Source of the DNA: Brienomyrus brachyistius
Lineage: Eukaryota > Chordata > Actinopteri > Osteoglossiformes > Mormyridae
DNA length: 64,000 bases
NCBI RefSeq assembly: GCF_023856365.1
Contig: NC_064552.1
Location: 2,458,811 to 2,522,810 of the forward strand
Direction of reading: 5' to 3'
Position numbers and translations under genes: made by a program. This document shows positions 1 to 11,400 of this stretch, piece after piece. Under the pieces are notes generated by a model. The model saw only the letters and a program-made list of their open reading frames with translations, did not search any database and was not told where the DNA came from. Every line of letters begins with the position of its first letter. Position 1 is the stretch's first letter.

Positions 1-531
1 CCGAGGCTTTCCTCACTTCACGCTTTTGGCTCTTCTGCGAATCAGAGTGTCTAAAAGTAGGCGTACTCGATTTATAACTTCAGTAGACCTTGAGCATTAC
101 GCATTTGCTAGTATATAGTTAATAATTGCAAACACGCAGGATAATACAATGCAGAGTCAAACCCCTAAAGTCAGCTTCCTGTTTCAGACAGATTTAGGCA
201 AACGGAGGCAGAGATTCCTGACAAAGACCACACACAGTACGTTACATAAAACCTCCAGGTCTCCATCACTAAACTAGAACAGGAAGCGCATTTTTACAAG
301 CACAACGAGCCTTTATTGTTTATTATGTCGTTTATCTTGTACAAATTAGACAACAGCTAATCAAATGAAACCCCAAAATGGATTATATCACTTCTTTTCC
401 TCTTACATACTAGTATCTCTCTCTTCTTAGGGATGAGATTCATTTTGCCCATCCAAATAGATTTTGACTAAAATGTGACTCGATCTTTATCAGGTTGAAG
501 GTGACCCCTCCCTTCCACCCCCACACAGCTG
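1..531. other. Intergenic sequence, no gene seen
   Basis: AT-rich DNA with no long reading frame of coding character, no recognisable RNA gene and no tandem array. It is upstream of nfkb2 and looks like ordinary intergenic sequence. Confidence 0.5.
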
Positions 532-806
532 TCAATCCATCAGCCGAACCTCACCTACCTGAACATTTTTGGAATTTTTAGGAAATTGTTTAGGAGCCTT
601 GATGTCAGGAGCAATTTGGTCGTAGGTGAATGGCCAGACTAAGTAGGCTTCACGTAGACAGCCATGAAGAATACCAGAAAGGACTGTGTGACTCCGCCCA
701 GATCGGGGAGACCAGAGGCCCGCCCTGGAGCCAGGCCTGGGGGGGAGCTCATGGGTGAACACCTGGTGACTGGGTCTCTACCCTTGGGGCCCAGCCAGGG
801 AAAGCC

Positions 807-1166
807 CAATAGGGTTACATGCGTCCACACCTCATCTGGGTCTCCACCCAATAGGGTTACATGCGTCCACACCTCATCTGGGTCTCCACCCAATAGGGTT
901 ACATGCGTCCACACCTCATCTGGGTCTCCACCCAATAGGGTTACATGCGTCCACACCTCATCTGGGTCTCCACCCAATAGGGTTACATGCGTCCACACCT
1001 CATCTGGGTCTCCACCCAATAGGGTTACATGCGTCCACACCTCATCTGGGTCTCCACCCAATAGGGTTACATGCGTCCACACCTCATCTGGGTCTCCACC
1101 CAATAGGGTTACATGCGTCCACACCTCATCTGGGTCTCCACCCAATAGGGTTACATGCGTCCACAC
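807..1166. repeat. 42-bp minisatellite, 8 full copies plus a partial copy
   Basis: Eight nearly identical 42-bp units run head to tail from 807, followed by about 24 bp of a ninth. Each begins CAATAGGGTTACATGCG. Because 42 is divisible by three, all frames stay open across the array on both strands; these are artefacts of the repeat. The near identity of the units suggests recent expansion or active homogenisation. Confidence 0.95.
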
Positions 1167-1239
1167 TCCGGTTGGCCCAACCCCTGTAGGAGGGATCGTG
1201 GAGGTTAGGAGCCATATATATCAGGTGGAGCACCGATGT

Positions 1240-1600
1240 CCATATCTGGTCTTAGACACATGGAGCACTGGACCAGCTCTGCACCATCACAAGGTTACTG
1301 GGGGGGGGTGGGTCATAGGAGTTTGCCCAGCCAGTCTACATGTGCTTTGTTGACTTGGAAAAAGCATACGATCGTGTATGGGGGGGGGGGTTATCAGGAG
1401 TATGGGGTACGGGGCCCGTTGTCATGGACCAACAGGTCCCTGTATAAACGGAACGAGTTTGGTTCACATCACCAGCAGTACGTCAGACTCATTCTCGGTG
1501 GGTGGTGGGCTGTAGCAGGGCTGCCCTTCGTCACCGGTTCCGTTCGTAACTTTAATGGACAGAATTTCTAGGTGTTGGGCGAGGAGACGACAGGTTCATG
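1240..1600 (+). mobile_element. Degenerate LINE reverse-transcriptase fragment
   Basis: In one frame near 1346-1381 the DNA encodes FVDLEKAYDRVW, the palm motif A region of non-LTR reverse transcriptases, with the expected aspartates. Flanking frames give GPLSWTNRSLYKRNE and, near 1515-1575, pieces resembling the QGCP...SP...MDRIS block. The pieces lie in different frames and are interrupted by G-runs of 9 and 12 bases, so the copy is 5'-truncated, frameshifted and dead. The family looks like the I/Nimbus or a related clade common in fish, but the clade assignment is only an impression. Confidence 0.65.
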
Positions 1601-4600
1601 TAATATGCAGAAATATGGTCTTTGGAAGCATTAAATAAAAACCTCACACCAGTGACCAATTAATAACTGTGATTTATAACTGTAATAGAGCCTCACTGGA
1701 TTTCAGGATCCAAATGCAGAGCAGATGGTAACGAGTGACACTAAGCTGAAGCTGTAGTCAGAAACCAGGTGTTTAAGCTTAATATCCCTCTGAGTCAAGA
1801 ATTCAAACTCACACCGATGCAAAAATGTGAGCCGTGCTATAAAAATGTAGTTTTCTCTTGGGGTGATAGAATGTGTAGTTTTTATGCATTTTATAGATCA
1901 ACAATTTGCCTCTATTGTAACGCTGCATTCAATCAATAAAAAGTGGCGATTTTATTTCCAATTTAAATGCTGGCATCTGACTTCAGCTTCAGAGCTACGG
2001 TATGGTGGTACGTTCATGCTGATACATAACAACGGTCTGAAGAGGGCAGCAGGGAGCCTTACAGTATAGCACTGTGGCCTCACACCTCAGACTCTGAGTG
2101 GAACTTTGTGCATATGGCGCCCCCTAGTGGGTGTTCCTTGTGATATATTTGGATGGATCCAGGCCCACCACGAACCTACAAATGGTTATGCAGGATGGAT
2201 GCATATTTTCTAGTTTTAAATGACAATGAGACCGAAGGGATCTATAAAAATGAACAAAATGGCATAACCTGCCTTTTAAAATAAGGCAAAATAAGCATGT
2301 GTTCACAGTGGGGACGATCCACAGAGTGGCTTTTAGACACCTGGGCAACTTTATTACAAATTAATACACCAGTGTACACAGCATGGAACAAATGTTCTTT
2401 GGTGTTCCCTTTTTGGACAGTTATTTCAAAGGAATCGAGGTGGATTCCCAGACTAGGTGCAGCCTTCTTCAAGAGTTTATTGAGCATTTGTTTGCTGGCC
2501 AAAGAACCGTTCAGATTTGTAATGTCAGATCTTACGCTGCCTCACAGATGTCTCCCTGTTATCATTCACACCAGCCTTTTCCGTTTTTCATATTTGATTT
2601 TACGGAATTCCCCCTGCGCCAGGGATTTCCCAGTTTCATTCGCCTAAATAACCTTCAGAAAGAGGAGTCAGGCCTGTGACAGCGGATGTTAGCTCCTGCA
2701 GCAGAGTCTGCGCTACCAGATCCGGTTCGTCCACATACCCGTGTTACTAACCCCAAAACTGTTTCACAGTTTAAAGTTGTTTCACATTAGCATTTGTGAA
2801 ACATGCGTAGTTAAAGGAGACTGACCAATCAGCACACAGCAAGAACTCAGTGCTTAAGGTAAATCTAGTCCTTTTCATTGAAATGATAGTTTACGAATCA
2901 CGTCCTTCCTGACCTGAATTATCTGGTCACCTTGTTTAATTTTAGAAGCAATGATACAGACAGTATCGTACATCCATGAGTCAGGCTGCATCACTGCATT
3001 TATGGCTGCAGAAACAGCTCAACCCCACACAAAAAAATTTTTTTTTAAATCCTTACGAAAAATACCAGCTTCCATCTCTGAGTGAGGTTCCTCGTTACGA
3101 TAACGGATTTTTTCCGTTGCAGCCTCTCCGTTTTTCCCATCGCTTCTCCCTGTCTCCCACGCTCTCGGGTCCCCACACTAACACTGCCGCACTTCAGGGG
3201 TTCTCACCCTTGAGGATGAAGTTAAAAAATAATCCTCTTATTTGCTGGTTCCAGGAATCCCTCTCATCTGTGGTGCAGCATTTTACAGTCCAGGCCCCAA
3301 AGTTTTCTAATGTGCCGAATCAGCAAATTGAATCATTGTTTTTTTTTTTTTTTTTCGTAAATATCAGCCTGCTTGTTTCTCCACGTCTTTCCATGGAAAT
3401 ATCGCACATCTTGAGGGAACTTAACTCCTCAAGCCCAGCTTACGTGCTCTTGGGATTCGGTCAATGCAAGGATTGTCCTGCGATTTCCATAACACAGATC
3501 ACTGCGAAGGTTATATAAACTGGCGAGGAGGCAAGCAGTGGCCCAGTCAGGTTGCCAGTGACATACACTCACTGGGACCTTCAGTGTATCAGTGACAAAT
3601 TCACAGCTCGGGTTCATATTGAGATATTAATATGCCGGCTACTCCGAGAGACCAGTGTCATTCGCTAGTCTGTATGAAAAGTGACAGGAAGTCACATTTT
3701 CTAGTGTGGGTGGGAGATGTTTGCTTTTCATCTACGACATCTTGCCACTCCCTCCAGGCAATCGGCATGCTTCCCATAAGGCAAATGTTCCCTTCTGCCT
3801 GCTAACAAAAGGCTGGAGACAGAGCTACCATATTCAAATGTTCACTTCCAGTCTTACGCTATTTAAAGCAAAGGCACAGGACCATGACTCGGTCTTCTAT
3901 GGACCATGACTCGGACTCAGGACCATGACTCGGTCTTCTAGGAGGTAGGAACGCAGCCTAGATGCAGATAACACCCCAAAAATCTATCTGGGAGTCATTC
4001 ATGACGAGCTGCTCGCATGAGAATAATAATAATAGGTCCTGTTACTGTTTAGCTACAGCTATGTGGATTACTGGTTTTTATAATAATAATGAGGATAGGT
4101 GATTGGTCATTGGTGATGTCATTCATTTCCCAGTGACCTCCCTTAAGTGTTTTTGTATTTTAAGGCACCAAAGACTCATGAGAAAGGACTCGTATCTTGA
4201 AGTAAAATATAGTACAGGATTATTTTTCATGTTTAAAAAGCCTTCAAGAGACATCTTTTGAAAATAAGACACATATGGTGGTTGGTGATACTGGTATCAG
4301 AAATTTATTCCTTAAATTGTAAGACGTCTGATGGAATCCTTACCTCCTCACCCCACTTCTGCATACAGCGTGCTTCCGGAGGTTGTGTTTCTGTCCAGCC
4401 ACATGCCTTTGCTCCGCATGAACGGCCCATCGGGCTCGCTGGGCAGCCAGTGACCGTGAGCTGCTGACCAGTGTAACGCCAGGAGGCCTCGGGTCCCAGG
4501 TGACCAATCAGATCGAGCACACAGGGTCTCAGCAGGTGACTACAAGCTCAAAAACTAAGGACCTGCAGATGGAGCCTAGAGCACAGAATCTGTTCGATCA

Positions 4601-4880
4601 GTTTTGTAATTTTGTTATCCAGAGCTGGGGTTGGTACTTCGAAGATTCCAAAGAATTAATGGATATGAAAGCATGAGGGACCCACTACTGCGTAGTCAAC
4701 CAGCCTGATGCTCTGGTTTGCATGATTACTACTGTCCCCTCTCTCTCTATAAAGGGGGGTGTCACTACAGGATACAGGCCACATAGCATGTAGAGGAGAG
4801 CTGGCTGTGTGAGTTCCTGTCTTCACATGCCTTTGTGTGCGATGTTTGTCTGCATGTGTACCTGCCCGTACTCTGCTGCG
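1601..4880. other. Intergenic region upstream of nfkb2, no gene supported
   Basis: Reading frames of 60-180 codons occur at about 2240-2680 and 2976-3518, but they show no recognisable domain, run into poly-T and lack a plausible gene structure. A short imperfect duplication containing GGACCATGACTCGG occurs three times at 3880-3940. A T-run of about 17 lies at 3340-3356. Nothing else can be annotated. Confidence 0.45.
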
Positions 4881-4899
4881 AATGCGTGCCTGTGTGTAC

Positions 4900-5428
4900 T
4901 TGCTGGGACTTTCACGCGCTTCTGTGTGAGTGCCTGCGTGCACGCGCGTGCTCAGCAGAGTGGCTGGTATTCTTGGGACTTTCCTCTCTGGCTTCCTCTT
5001 TTGGCTCGCTTCCTGGAAAGTGCCGCATTTGAGCGAGCAGCGCTCAGCGAAAGCTCCGCCTCTGCGCCTCTGGGGGGGCTCCTTCACCTTAACGCCGCGC
5101 CGCTCCCTCTCCGTCCCGCAGATGGCTTTGGGATCCGTGACGAGCAGTCAGCGACAGGGCGCTCGGCGAGGGGGTCGGGACTTGTGACCGGAAGCTCCGG
5201 TAGGGGTGGCTGACGTAACCGCTGCTGCCGCATTCGGACGCACTTAAAACAACCAGCTGTGAGGAAGCTTTAAATCTGCCGGCAGCCGGGAGATTGAGTG
5301 TTGAGAGAGGAACCTGCAGCGGGCCGTGTGTGTGAGGACAGGCACCCCGAGCAGCCGCTGCAGAAGCTGACGCTAATACCCACGCTGTGAAGACGTGATG
5401 CGCTAACTCAACCTTTTCTACTCCCAAA
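4900..5428 (+). promoter_or_regulatory. nfkb2: nfkb2 promoter and 5' UTR with kappa-B, GAS, ETS and CRE-like sites
   Basis: The block just upstream of the nfkb2 start becomes GC- and CpG-rich. A canonical kappa-B site, GGGACTTTCC, is at 4975-4984, and a one-mismatch copy, GGGACTTTCA, is at 4905-4914, in the same orientation and 70 bp apart. A palindromic GAS-like TTCCTGGAA is at 5010-5018, an ETS core ACCGGAAGC at 5187-5195 and a CRE-like TGACGTAA at 5211-5218. No TATA box sits at a convincing distance. NFKB2 is known to be induced by NF-kappa-B itself in mammals, and these sites fit that. The transcription start was not determined; about 5230-5428 is probably 5' UTR. Confidence 0.6.
5398..5406 (+). 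promoter_or_regulatory. nfkb2: Minimal two-codon upstream ORF in nfkb2 leader
   Basis: ATGCGCTAA lies 22 bases before the main start codon, in a different frame. An in-frame TGA at 5396-5398 closes the nfkb2 frame upstream, which supports the ATG at 5429 (context CCAAAATGG, A at -3 and G at +4). A start-stop-like uORF this close can affect reinitiation; that effect is inferred. Confidence 0.5.
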
Positions 5429-8400
5429 ATGGACGGACTGTCATTTAACTTAAATGTGATGGACAATGAGGTAAGACTGGGGGGACGGGGAGGGGGGCGG
5501 TTTCATTTGTTTTTTTTTTTTTGTCTAATATATATGAAGACAGGAAAAGAGAAAGTGAAAGTGAAAATATACTGAATAGTTAGGCTGCTAGAATATTCCG
5601 GGGTTAATGTCACGCAAGTTCCTTCGGAGACCGGAAACAACACATCCCCTCAACTTTTGAGATATTAAATTATTTAAATTGTTTATATTCAGCACGTTTT
5701 CTATCTAACCACTGTCTTATTGCTCTTTCTATGAATCAATATATAGCTGTCTTTAGAATTTTCTTATCGTTATTCATATCTTAATAACTGTTTGATAAAT
5801 ATGAGCTAAGCTGATAAGCTGTGCTTCATGGATAGATGGTTGTGGATGGATGGATTTATTTAAATCCCTGTTTTCCCCTGGGACTGCCTCTGTAACGGTC
5901 ACAGATGGGTGACGCTTCTTCATAATCGTAAAGCTGTTGTCTCCTGCAGATCCTGATGACCAACATGCCTGACTTGATGTACCAGCCCATGTCTCCGGCC
6001 AGTATGAAGGTCGAGCCCTTTCTGGAGACAGGTAACTAACCCTACATTACATGTCTGTGAATGATGAGGTTCACTGGAGCAGGCTAGGCGATGGTCCGCA
6101 GATAATGACGATCGGCTGCCTGTTCGTTGCAGCCCACGGACCGTACCTGCAGATCATCGAGGAGCCCAAGCAGGTGTGTGCTCCCGTAATACCCCGCGGT
6201 CACCCCAGGACGCACCATGCCACCATTGCCCAGTTACTTATCCCCGGACAAACTGAAATGTTGAGATACAATAGCTGTCAAATGCTGGAGATTTTCACGA
6301 GCGTGTTTCAGAAGAGCAGAAGGACAAATAAGCGATTGCTCTGAGTGCTGATGACTTCAGTGTCTGAGGTGTTAGCGACCCTGCTTTACTTATGACGTGG
6401 AACTCATGTGTGCAGAGGGGATTCCGATTTCGGTACGAGTGTGAGGGACCATCCCATGGGGGTCTGCCAGGGGCTTCCAGCGAGAAGAACAAGAAGACGT
6501 ATCCCACAGTGAGGGTGAGCCTACCTCAACCTCATATGAGTTCATATTCATCAGTCCCCACCCCAGTGTGTTTGTATTCATGTGAGTCCCCGCCCCCAGT
6601 GTGTTTGTATTCATGTGAGTCCCCGCCCCCAGTGTGTTTGTATTCATGTGAGTCCCCGCCCCCAGTGTGTTTGTATTCATGTGAGTCCCCGCCCCCAGTG
6701 TGTTTGTATTCATGTGAGTCCCCGCCTCCAGTGTGTTTGTATTCATGTGAGTCCCCGCCCCCAGTGTGTTTGTATTCATGTGAGTCCCCGCCTCCAGTGT
6801 GTTTGTATTCATGTGAGTCCCCGCCCCCAGTGTGTTTGTATTTATGTGAGTCCCCGCCCCCAGTGTGTTTGTATTCATGTGAGTCCCCGCCCCCAGTGTG
6901 TTTGTATTCATGTGAGTCCCCGCCTCCAGTGTGTTTGTATTCATGTGAGTCCCCGCCCCCAGTGTGTTTGTATTCATGTGAGTCCCCGCCTCCAGTGTGT
7001 TTGTATTCATGTGAGTCCCCGCCTCCAGTGTGTTTGTACTCATATGAGGCCCCGCCCCCAGTGTGTTTGTATTCATGTGAGTCCCTCCCCCCTTGTGGCA
7101 GTGACTTTCTCTGTAAGTTACATATGGATTAACCTCTTTGGTCTCCATCCAGGTGGGTAACCACATAGGCCCAGCCAAGGTGGAGGTGCAGTTGGTGACG
7201 CACACAGACCCCCCACTCATCCACGCCCACAGCCTGGTGGGGAAGCACTGCAACGACGGGGGCAGCTGCAATGTCATCGTGGGCCCCACGGACCTGACGG
7301 CGCAGTAAGCACTGAGTCAGCAGAAATGTCTGCATCTGCTGCTCTCTGTGTCTCTATGTGTTTCCGCCGTGTCGTCTGATTTCCACGCCTCACACGTTCA
7401 GTCTTTATCCCTCTCCGCATCCGACTTTTCCCCGTCCCCCTCCACGATCGTCTCACCCTCCTCTTCTCATCCAGGTTCAACAACCTGGGCATCCTTCACG
7501 TCACCAGGCGAGGGGTGGTGGAGGTGCTGACCCGGAGGCTGAAGGTGGAGAGGATGAAGCAAACAGGAGGCCGGGGCCACCTCACCGGTATGAGCGCTAG
7601 GCCAGCGCTGGCTGTGCCCCCCCCCGCACGTCACGCCCCCGCTAACCCAGCCGGGCTCTGACGTCCTGTGAGTGTCCACACAGAGTCAGAGGAGCGGGCC
7701 GTTGCCAAAGAAGCTAAGGAGCTGAGCGTCTCCATGGATCTCAACGTGGTGAGGCTCAAGTTCACGGCCTATCTGCAGGACAGCCAGGGCGACTACACGC
7801 TGGCCCTGAAGCCGGTCATCTCCAACCCCATCTATGACAGCAGTGAGTGCCTCCCACCCCGAACCACGCGGTCCACCGTCCAACAGACTGTAAGGTCTCA
7901 TCGACCACGAAGAACACACAGATGAAGGGAAAGCAGAGCAGAAATTGGTGCAATTAAATCGACACGTTAAAATTGAAACAGGATTCCCTTCCCCCCCACA
8001 GAGTCGCCCAATGCTTCCAACCTGAAGATCTCTCGCATGGATAAGACATGTGGCACCGTGCTCGGGGGAGATGAGGTCTTTCTGCTGTGTGACAAGGTGC
8101 AGAAAGGTGAGTTGGCTAGACCCAAGGAAGCCGTAAAGTCGATTGCTCACCGATCTCAGCCAATAGGAGTTGCTATCCACGCTTCCACAGGGCGGACCTA
8201 GCAGCGACGGAGACGTTTCATAGCATTGCGTCTGAGCCTCTTTTGTATCTGTGCATGTTTATGGACCATCTCGTCTGTTCCACTCCAGATGATATTGAGA
8301 TTCGCTTTTTCGAGGACGAAGATGGAAGCTGGGAAGCGCTGGGTGACTTCTCTCCCACTGACGTCCACAAGCAGGTCAGGTCCAGTTCCCGTTTGTGCCT

Positions 8401-11400
8401 CTGTGTGTTCGTTTGTGCTGCCTGTCTATGTACCTAAACCACCTGGTGATGACATGGCTGCCCCACTCCTCCACAGTACGCCATTGTGTTTAAGACCCCC
8501 CAGTACCATACCACGGAGATTACGAGGCCCGTCACCGTCTTCCTGCAGCTGAAACGCAAAAAAGGTGGCGACTGCAGCGAGCCCAAGCAGTTCACCTACG
8601 TGCCACACAATGAAGGTGAGGCCGGGTGGCCCTGTGTTACCATGGCGATGACAAGGGGAGGGCGAATGTGAAGGGGGGGTGGCTGCAAGGTGGAGGTGAA
8701 ATGACCACTGTCGCCATGAAGCTCAGCTGTCGCTCTGTCTCCTTCTGGACTGTCAGACAAGGAGGAGGTCAAGCGTAAGAAGCAGAAGCCTCTGCCTGAC
8801 GTGTACGACCACTGGAGGGGGCCATTTGGGGACAATGATGGGCTCGGGGGGGCAGGAGGACATGGAGGCAGCGGAGGAGGGGGAGGAGTCAATGGTGGAG
8901 GAGGTGAGGATTAAGAAGCAGGAGATGCCCCGTGTGCACATGACAACTTGGTGCCGCCTACTGGTGGGGCTTCTGCAGCTGAAGTGTTTCCTCATCTCCC
9001 CCCCCCCCCACCCACCCCCATTCCCTGCCAGGTGGTTCCTGCTTCCAGTTCGAGCCTGCCATGGGTGGCGGCTTTGGCCAGTTAGGCGGGGATGGCCGAT
9101 TCGGAGGGGTTGGAGCTCAGATGTCCGATTCGTCACAGCCACAGGATGTGGCCCCAGGAAGCCAACTGCGGGGTCAGGGGACACCACTGCAACAGCGCCT
9201 CCTGCATGTCGGTAAGCTGCATGACAGGGGTGTGGCTTAATGGCTGGGCCAATGAATGGACCTCGTGCATGTATGGGTGTGGCATGTGGCTGGCTGACTG
9301 TGAGCCATCCTGTCCCCAGCCGCCACAGTCCAAGGCAGGACTTCCCCGATGTCCCGGCAGATGGCAAGAGCCCTTCTGGACTACTGCCGTTCCGGAGACA
9401 TCCACCTCCTGCTGGCTGTGCAGAGACACCTCTGTGCATCCCAGGATGAAAATGGTGACACGTGAGTCACTCCATTCACCTTGGCCAGGGTCCTGTGCAG
9501 ATCTTCAGAATGAGTTTCCCACCCTGAAGCCCACTCGTGCTTCTGTACCACCCCAGACCTTTGCACCTGGCCATCATCAACCAGCAGACGTCCGTGGTGG
9601 AGCAACTGGTCCGCACCATCGTCAGCATGAACCAGCAGAAGATCCTGGACACACGTAACCACCTGCAGCAGGTAAGTGGAACCAGACACCCAGTCTGAAC
9701 CCGGTTCTTGGGGACCCCAAACAGTTCACATTTTTGCTCCCTCCCAGCTTCCCAGCTTGGGGACCCCAAACAGTTCACATTTTTGCTCCCTCCCAGCTTC
9801 CCAGCTTGGGGACCCCAAACAGTTCACATTTTTGCTCCCTCCCAGCTTCCCAGCTTGGGGACCCCCAAACAGTTCACATTTTTGCTCCCTCCCAGCTTCC
9901 CAGCTTGGGGACCCCAAACAGTTCACATTTTTGCTCCCTCCCAGCTTCCCAGCTTGGGGACCCCAAACAGTTCACATTTTTGCTCCCTCCCAGCTTCCCA
10001 GCTTGGGGACCCCCAAACAGTTCACATTTTTGCTCCCTCCCAGCTTCCCAGCTTGGGGACCCCCAAACAGTTCACATTTTTTGCTCCCTGCCAGCTTCCA
10101 ACACGCATGTACCTGGTATTCAGTGATTGTTTGATTATTTGGTTCAGTTGTGCTGGATGCTGGAAGGGAGCAAAAAATGTGAAATGCCCCCCCCCCCACC
10201 CTAGTCTGGGGCACTCCTAAGACTGGGTTGAGAGAACTTGTGACACTTCTGGCACTGTGAAAAATACAATAGTGGGTACCTGGGAGAGCAGTCGGCTGAG
10301 GGCCCAGCATGCACAGCGGTGTTCAGAGCCACCCCCCTCCCTCGAAGCTGAATTGGAGTAATTATGCCTCTTCGCAGACACCTCTGCACCTGGCAGTGAT
10401 CACAGGGCAGCCCAAGGTGACGGGCTTCCTGCTGGGAGCAGGAGCTGATCCCAGCTTCCTGGATCGGGATGGGAGGACGGCCGTGCATCTGGCCGCAGCC
10501 TTGGGGGACGAGACCATGCTACGCACTGTGCTGGCCCCCCTGGGGGAGCGGCATGCCCGCCTGCTCAACGTGCCCGACCACAGCGGTACGTTTCATGCGC
10601 ATCACGAGCAGGTGAAATGCGTCACAGACATGGGGATTCATACAGTATCAGTACAGAATGTCTGCACGCCTGCGCAGCAGCCCATAGCAGGACGTGATCA
10701 GTCACAGTTTCCATGTGAGGGAGGTGCCAGTAGATGCAGTGCAAGGTAGTTCGTTCTCATGGCTGTTTGTCATAGGCGGCAGGCTTCCTGGCCGCTACCT
10801 GCACTTGGAACTTGCAGACATAAACAGTTGGAATCTGTTTGTCTGCGACTTCGCAGGTCTGCAGTTCCAGCCTGTTTGTTAGCACAGGTAGCCAGATTGC
10901 TAGTTAGCCAGCCAGACAGACACTTCATCCTGAAGGAAATTGCAGGTATATTATAGCGTAATACACACATTTAGCCACGTGCCTCAGTGGGCCTGTGATC
11001 AGAAGGTTGGCGGTTCGAATCCAGTCTCCATTCTTAAGCCCCCACCTACCTGGGTGCCGCTACGGGTGGCCACCCTTCACAGCCAGCTTGCTGTCACCTA
11101 CAGAGAGCAAGCTGGGGGAGGCTTAAAGAGAATTTAACCATGGGGATCAATACAGTATCAGTTATTATTAACAATTAATACTTAACAGTAATGATCAAGA
11201 AAACGTCTCTGGGAAAGTATTGTATGGAATTCCATTGTAACGGCTGAGAAATGAATTGTACTGACGTTTGAGCTCCCCCCACCCCCCAGGGCTCTTCCCG
11301 CTCCACCTGGCTGTGCGTAAGGGGGCGGAGCGATGCTTGCGGGCCCTGGTGGAGGCCGGGGCCTGGATCAACGCGGCGGAGCTGAAGGGCGGCTGCACGG

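Noticed and set aside
807..1166. CRISPR-like regular repeats
   Set aside because: Units are directly tandem without unique spacers, and the genome is vertebrate; this holds for all arrays in the window.
2976..3518. 180-codon frame upstream of nfkb2
   Set aside because: No domain, passes through a poly-T run (a string of Phe), and lacks coding-like composition.
4748..4753. TATAAA as the nfkb2 TATA box
   Set aside because: It lies about 680 bp before the start codon and upstream of the kappa-B and GAS sites and the CpG-rich block, so it is unlikely to be the core promoter.
6390..7289. 299-codon minus-strand frame over nfkb2 exons 4-5
   Set aside because: Antisense shadow of the 33-bp array and of nfkb2 exons.
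10974..11175. tRNA gene
   Set aside because: Only A- and B-box-like strings are present; the cloverleaf is not intact and a SINE body follows.
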